Source of the DNA: Sphingomonas sp. UBA978
GTDB lineage: Bacteria > Pseudomonadota > Alphaproteobacteria > Sphingomonadales > Sphingomonadaceae
Reading direction: 5' to 3'
Assembly: GCF_002292295.1 (NCBI RefSeq)
Contig: NZ_DBBS01000003.1
Location: 65,265 to 129,264 of the forward strand
Length of the DNA: 64,000 nucleotides
Of this stretch, positions 60,923 to 64,000 are shown piece by piece. The translations under genes and the position numbers were made by a program. The notes under the pieces are model-generated. The model ran no database searches and was not told the origin of the DNA. It saw only the letters and a program-made list of their open reading frames with translations. Each line of letters starts with the position of its first letter. Position 1 is the stretch's first letter.

Positions 60923-63816
60923 CGATCGACCGGCGGCAGCTTCTGGGGTCCGCCGGTGCCGGACTGGCGGTTGCCTTGCCGGGTGGCGCGGCGCTGGCGG
61001 CGACGCCGGCGCGCTACAATGCGCTGCCGATGCCGCAGCCGGGGGACGCGTTGCCGCTGCCGCTGCCGGTCGTCGATCCGTCACGGATCGGCTTCGATCA
61101 CGGCTGGCTGTTCCACGAAGGCGACATCCCGGTGCCGCCGGCGACGACGCACGAGGAAACCTACATCCGCGCCAAGGCCGGTAACGCCAAGGGCGCGGCG
61201 GCGATGGATCACGACGACAGCGACTGGTCGCCGGTGACGCTGCCGCACGACTGGGCGAGCTTCCAGCCTTTCGTCGAGACTGCCAATCCGTCGCAGGGCT
61301 ATCGCCCGCGCGGCATCGGCTGGTATCGCCGCACCTTCCGCCTCGATCCCGTAGACGAGGGCCGGTATCTGGAGGTGCAGCTCGACGGGATCGCCACCAA
61401 CGCGACGATCTGGGTCAACGGCAGCATCGTCGCGCACAATTGGTCGGGCTATAACAGCGTCTATATCGACATCACGCCCTTCGCGCGCTTCGGCGAGCGG
61501 AGCAACGTGATCGCGATCCGCGTCGATGCCGACGCGATGGAGGGCTGGTGGTACGAGGGCGCCGGCCTGTATCGCCACGCCTGGCTGGCGAAGCGCGCGC
61601 CCGTCGCGATCCTCACCGACGGCGTGCATTGCGACCCGCGGCTGGCGGACGGCGCGTGGACGGTGCCCGTCACGGTCACCGCACGGTCGATCGAGACGGT
61701 GCCGGCCAGCGTCGTCGCCGTCGCCAGCCTGATCGACCCCGCCGGGCGCAGCATCGCGACCGTCCGTTCCTCGCCCGTGACCGTCGCGCCGCTCGAACAG
61801 GCGGACCTCACGCTGTCGATCCCGGTGCCGGCCCCGACGCTATGGTCGGTCGAGACGCCGACGCTCTACACCGTCGCGGTGACGCTGGAGCGCGATGGCG
61901 CGGCGGTCGATGCGCGCCGCGTGCCCGTCGGCTTCCGCACCATCCGCTTCGATCCCGCGCAGGGGCTGTTCGTCAACGACCGGCCGGTGAAGCTGAAGGG
62001 CGTGTGCCTGCACCTCGACCATGCCGGTGTCGGCACCGCAGTGCCGGATGCGTTGCTCGAATGGCGGCTGGAGCGACTGAAGGAGCTGGGCTGCAACGCG
62101 ATCCGCTGTTCGCACAACGCCCCCGCCACCGCCTTCCTCGACCTGTGCGACCGGATGGGCTTCCTCGTCATGGACGAGAACCGCAATTTCAATCCGGCGC
62201 CCGATTATATGGCGCAGCTCGAATGGCTGGTGCGGCGCGACCGCAACCATGCCAGCGTCATCCTCTGGTCGGTGTTCAACGAGGAACCGATGCAGGGCAC
62301 CGCGGCCGGCGTGCAGATGGTGCGGCGGATGGCGGCGGCGGTGAAGCGGCTCGACGACAGCCGCCCGGTGACCGCGGCGATGAACGGATCGTTCTTCAAC
62401 CCCGCCAACGTCTCGAGCGTCGTCGATGTCGTCGGGTTCAACTATTACCCGGGCGATTACGACAAATTCCACGCCCTCAACCCGGCCAAGCCGATCACCA
62501 GTTCGGAGGATACCAGCGCGTTCATGACGCGCGGCGCCTATGCGACGGATGCCGCAGCGCACGTCATCTCGTCGATGGACGACGAGGCGGCGGGCTGGGG
62601 CGAGACGCATCGCAACGGCTGGGCGAAGATCGCCAAACGCCCCTTCGTCGCCGGCGGCTTCGTCTGGACCGGCTTCGACTATCACGGCGAACCGACACCG
62701 CACGCCTGGCCGACGATCTCCAGCTTCTTCGGCATCCTCGACCTCTGCGGGTTCCGCAAGACCGCTTACGACATCCACCGGGCCGGCTGGATCGACGATG
62801 CGGCGGTGGTCGGCATCGCCCCGCACTGGACGTGGCCGGGGCGGGAGGGGCAGCCGATCCCGGTGCTGGTCACCAGCAACGCCGAGCGAATCGTGCTGAC
62901 GCTGAATGGCCGCATCGTCGGCGAGGCGGCGGTCGACCGGCTGATGGGCAACGGCTTCACCGTGCCCTATGCCCCGGGAACGCTGGAGGTGATCGCCTAT
63001 CGCGGCGGGCGCGTGGTGGCGCGGGCGGGGCATGAGACCGCCGGGCCGCCGGTCGCGCTGCGGCTGACGCCGGCGCGGCGGGTGATGGCGGGGGACGGCG
63101 AGGACGTGCAGCCGGTCACCGTCGACGCGATCGACGCGCGCGGGCGCCACGTGCCGACCGCGAACCTGCCGGTGCGCTTCGCGATCGCCGGGGCCACCAT
63201 CATCGGCCTCGGCAACGGCGATCCCAACAGCCACGAACCCGAAAAGGGCAACGCCCGGTCGCTGTTCAACGGCCTCGCGCAGGTCATCGTCCAGGCGGAT
63301 GCGGCGGCGCGCGGTACCATCATGCTGCGGGCGAGCGCGCCGGGCCTCACCGCGGCGACATTGCGCATCGACCGGATCGCACGGATTGCCGCGCCGCAGA
63401 TCGCGCCCGCAAATGCGCCGCGGACGATCGACGGCTGGCGCCGCTCGCCGCTGCTGCCGGCCCGTCCCGACCCGGCGCTGGCACCGGCGGATGGCGACAA
63501 CAACAGCTGGGCGTTCGTGCGCAGCGGTACCCCGACCCCCGCCGAACCGGCCGCCGGCTGGCAACTCTATCGCGCACGCGTGACGCCGGTGCGGGCGATG
63601 GCGGCGCATGGTGGACGCATCGCCTTTGCCGGGATCGCGGGCCGAGCCGAACTCTGGGTCGACGGCCGCCGGCTCGCCGACAAGGCCGCGGCGACGACGG
63701 GACCGCTCGAGGCCGCGCTGCCGCCCGGCGCGGGCGAGCGGACGGTCGTGCTGATCGTACGGCCGGAGCCCGGACAGCCGTCGGGGATCGTCGGCCCGGT
63801 CACGCTAAGCCGCTGA
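60919..63816 (+). CDS. GH2 beta-galactosidase
   Basis: A 965-residue exported GH2 enzyme. A Tat signal (DRRQLLGSAGAGLAVALPGG) precedes the jelly-roll (VTLPHDWASFQPFV, GIGWYRRTFRLD, ATNATIWVNGSIV), an Ig-like domain and the barrel. The barrel has CNAIRCSHNAPATAFLDLCD, the acid/base Glu in VILWSVFNEEPMQG, and the nucleophile Glu in PITSSEDTSAFM. Long C-terminal beta domains (from about 640, including DUF4982-like and Ig-like parts) complete it. Beta-galactosidase is the best call; it would remove terminal galactose from N-glycan antennae. It overlaps nagA by four bases. Confidence 0.9.
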   Translation: MTIDRRQLLGSAGAGLAVALPGGAALAATPARYNALPMPQPGDALPLPLPVVDPSRIGFDHGWLFHEGDIPVPPATTHEETYIRAKAGNAKGAAAMDHDDSDWSPVTLPHDWASFQPFVETANPSQGYRPRGIGWYRRTFRLDPVDEGRYLEVQLDGIATNATIWVNGSIVAHNWSGYNSVYIDITPFARFGERSNVIAIRVDADAMEGWWYEGAGLYRHAWLAKRAPVAILTDGVHCDPRLADGAWTVPVTVTARSIETVPASVVAVASLIDPAGRSIATVRSSPVTVAPLEQADLTLSIPVPAPTLWSVETPTLYTVAVTLERDGAAVDARRVPVGFRTIRFDPAQGLFVNDRPVKLKGVCLHLDHAGVGTAVPDALLEWRLERLKELGCNAIRCSHNAPATAFLDLCDRMGFLVMDENRNFNPAPDYMAQLEWLVRRDRNHASVILWSVFNEEPMQGTAAGVQMVRRMAAAVKRLDDSRPVTAAMNGSFFNPANVSSVVDVVGFNYYPGDYDKFHALNPAKPITSSEDTSAFMTRGAYATDAAAHVISSMDDEAAGWGETHRNGWAKIAKRPFVAGGFVWTGFDYHGEPTPHAWPTISSFFGILDLCGFRKTAYDIHRAGWIDDAAVVGIAPHWTWPGREGQPIPVLVTSNAERIVLTLNGRIVGEAAVDRLMGNGFTVPYAPGTLEVIAYRGGRVVARAGHETAGPPVALRLTPARRVMAGDGEDVQPVTVDAIDARGRHVPTANLPVRFAIAGATIIGLGNGDPNSHEPEKGNARSLFNGLAQVIVQADAAARGTIMLRASAPGLTAATLRIDRIARIAAPQIAPANAPRTIDGWRRSPLLPARPDPALAPADGDNNSWAFVRSGTPTPAEPAAGWQLYRARVTPVRAMAAHGGRIAFAGIAGRAELWVDGRRLADKAAATTGPLEAALPPGAGERTVVLIVRPEPGQPSGIVGPVTLSR

Positions 63817-63865
63817 CGCCCGGCGGGCGCGATCGTCGGTCGGTTTCGGGGCGCAGGCGATTTGG

Positions 63866-63894
63866 GTTCGCGCAGAGGCGCGGAGGACGCAGAG
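63866..63894. repeat. Fragment of the GCGCGGAGGACG repeat family
   Basis: GTTCGCGCAGAGGCGCGGAG and the following GACGCAGAG resemble part of the arms of the elements at 21633 and 48635. It lies 50 bases after the GH2 stop. The rest of 63817-64000 shows no gene or terminator; the partner arm, if any, is past the window end. Confidence 0.6.
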
Positions 63895-64000
63895 GTGTGT
63901 CCCCTGCGGTCGATCGACCTGTCGCGGTGACGGCCTGGATCGTTCGCCACAACTCATGCCGTTTCCCCCAAAGGCTGGGGGCAACTGTGATGTTCAGCCA

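Overview
The window looks like a chromosomal segment of a high-GC alphaproteobacterium, most likely a sphingomonad (Sphingomonas or a close relative). The evidence is the gene order around rpsP-rimM-trmD-rplS, dnaG-rpoD and carA-carB-greA, the TonB receptors with Sphingomonas/Caulobacter-style plugs, and the short palindromic repeats built on GTCATTGCGAGCG and GTCATTCCCGCG. No IS element, prophage, CRISPR array or tRNA gene was seen.

Left part (1-10.9 kb): the 3' end of an AmpD-like amidase, the RNase P RNA gene, a J-domain protein and a thioredoxin-like ferredoxin. A leftward phage-shock (Psp) region follows. It has a small secreted protein, pspA, pspB and pspC, then five more small PspB-like genes and sufE. 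A divergent pspF and a good sigma-54 promoter lie at its head. Next come sodB and the overlapping yciB-ftsY-mtaB group.

Middle (11-32 kb): mostly housekeeping genes (ffh, rpsP, rimM, trmD, rplS, rpoD, dnaG, yqeY, carA, carB, greA, ftsB, eno) and a yqjD/yqjE-like envelope gene group. Two conserved operons are interrupted. A reversed FAD oxidoreductase gene and a vapBC toxin-antitoxin pair separate rimM from trmD, and vapC overlaps trmD. An AT-rich gene of unknown function sits between carA and carB and overlaps carA.

32-40 kb: a TonB receptor divergent from a PhoD-type phosphatase with a possible Pho box between them, an unknown gene behind a strong promoter/palindrome, an ABC1/UbiB-type kinase, methionine aminopeptidase and a CinA-like protein.

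Right part (40-63.8 kb): a glycan-degradation locus. Leftward genes encode a GH20 beta-hexosaminidase, GH2 beta-mannosidase, GH3 beta-xylosidase-like enzyme, GH125 and GH92 alpha-mannosidases and a GH29 alpha-fucosidase, with a TonB receptor upstream. Rightward genes encode CutC, a GntR/UTRA regulator, a SIS-type glucosamine-6-phosphate deaminase, NagA and a GH2 beta-galactosidase. Together these could take apart complex N-glycans, plausibly the plant type with core xylose and fucose, and feed GlcNAc into central metabolism. No endoglycosidase, PNGase, GlcNAc kinase or inner-membrane transporter is seen in the window.
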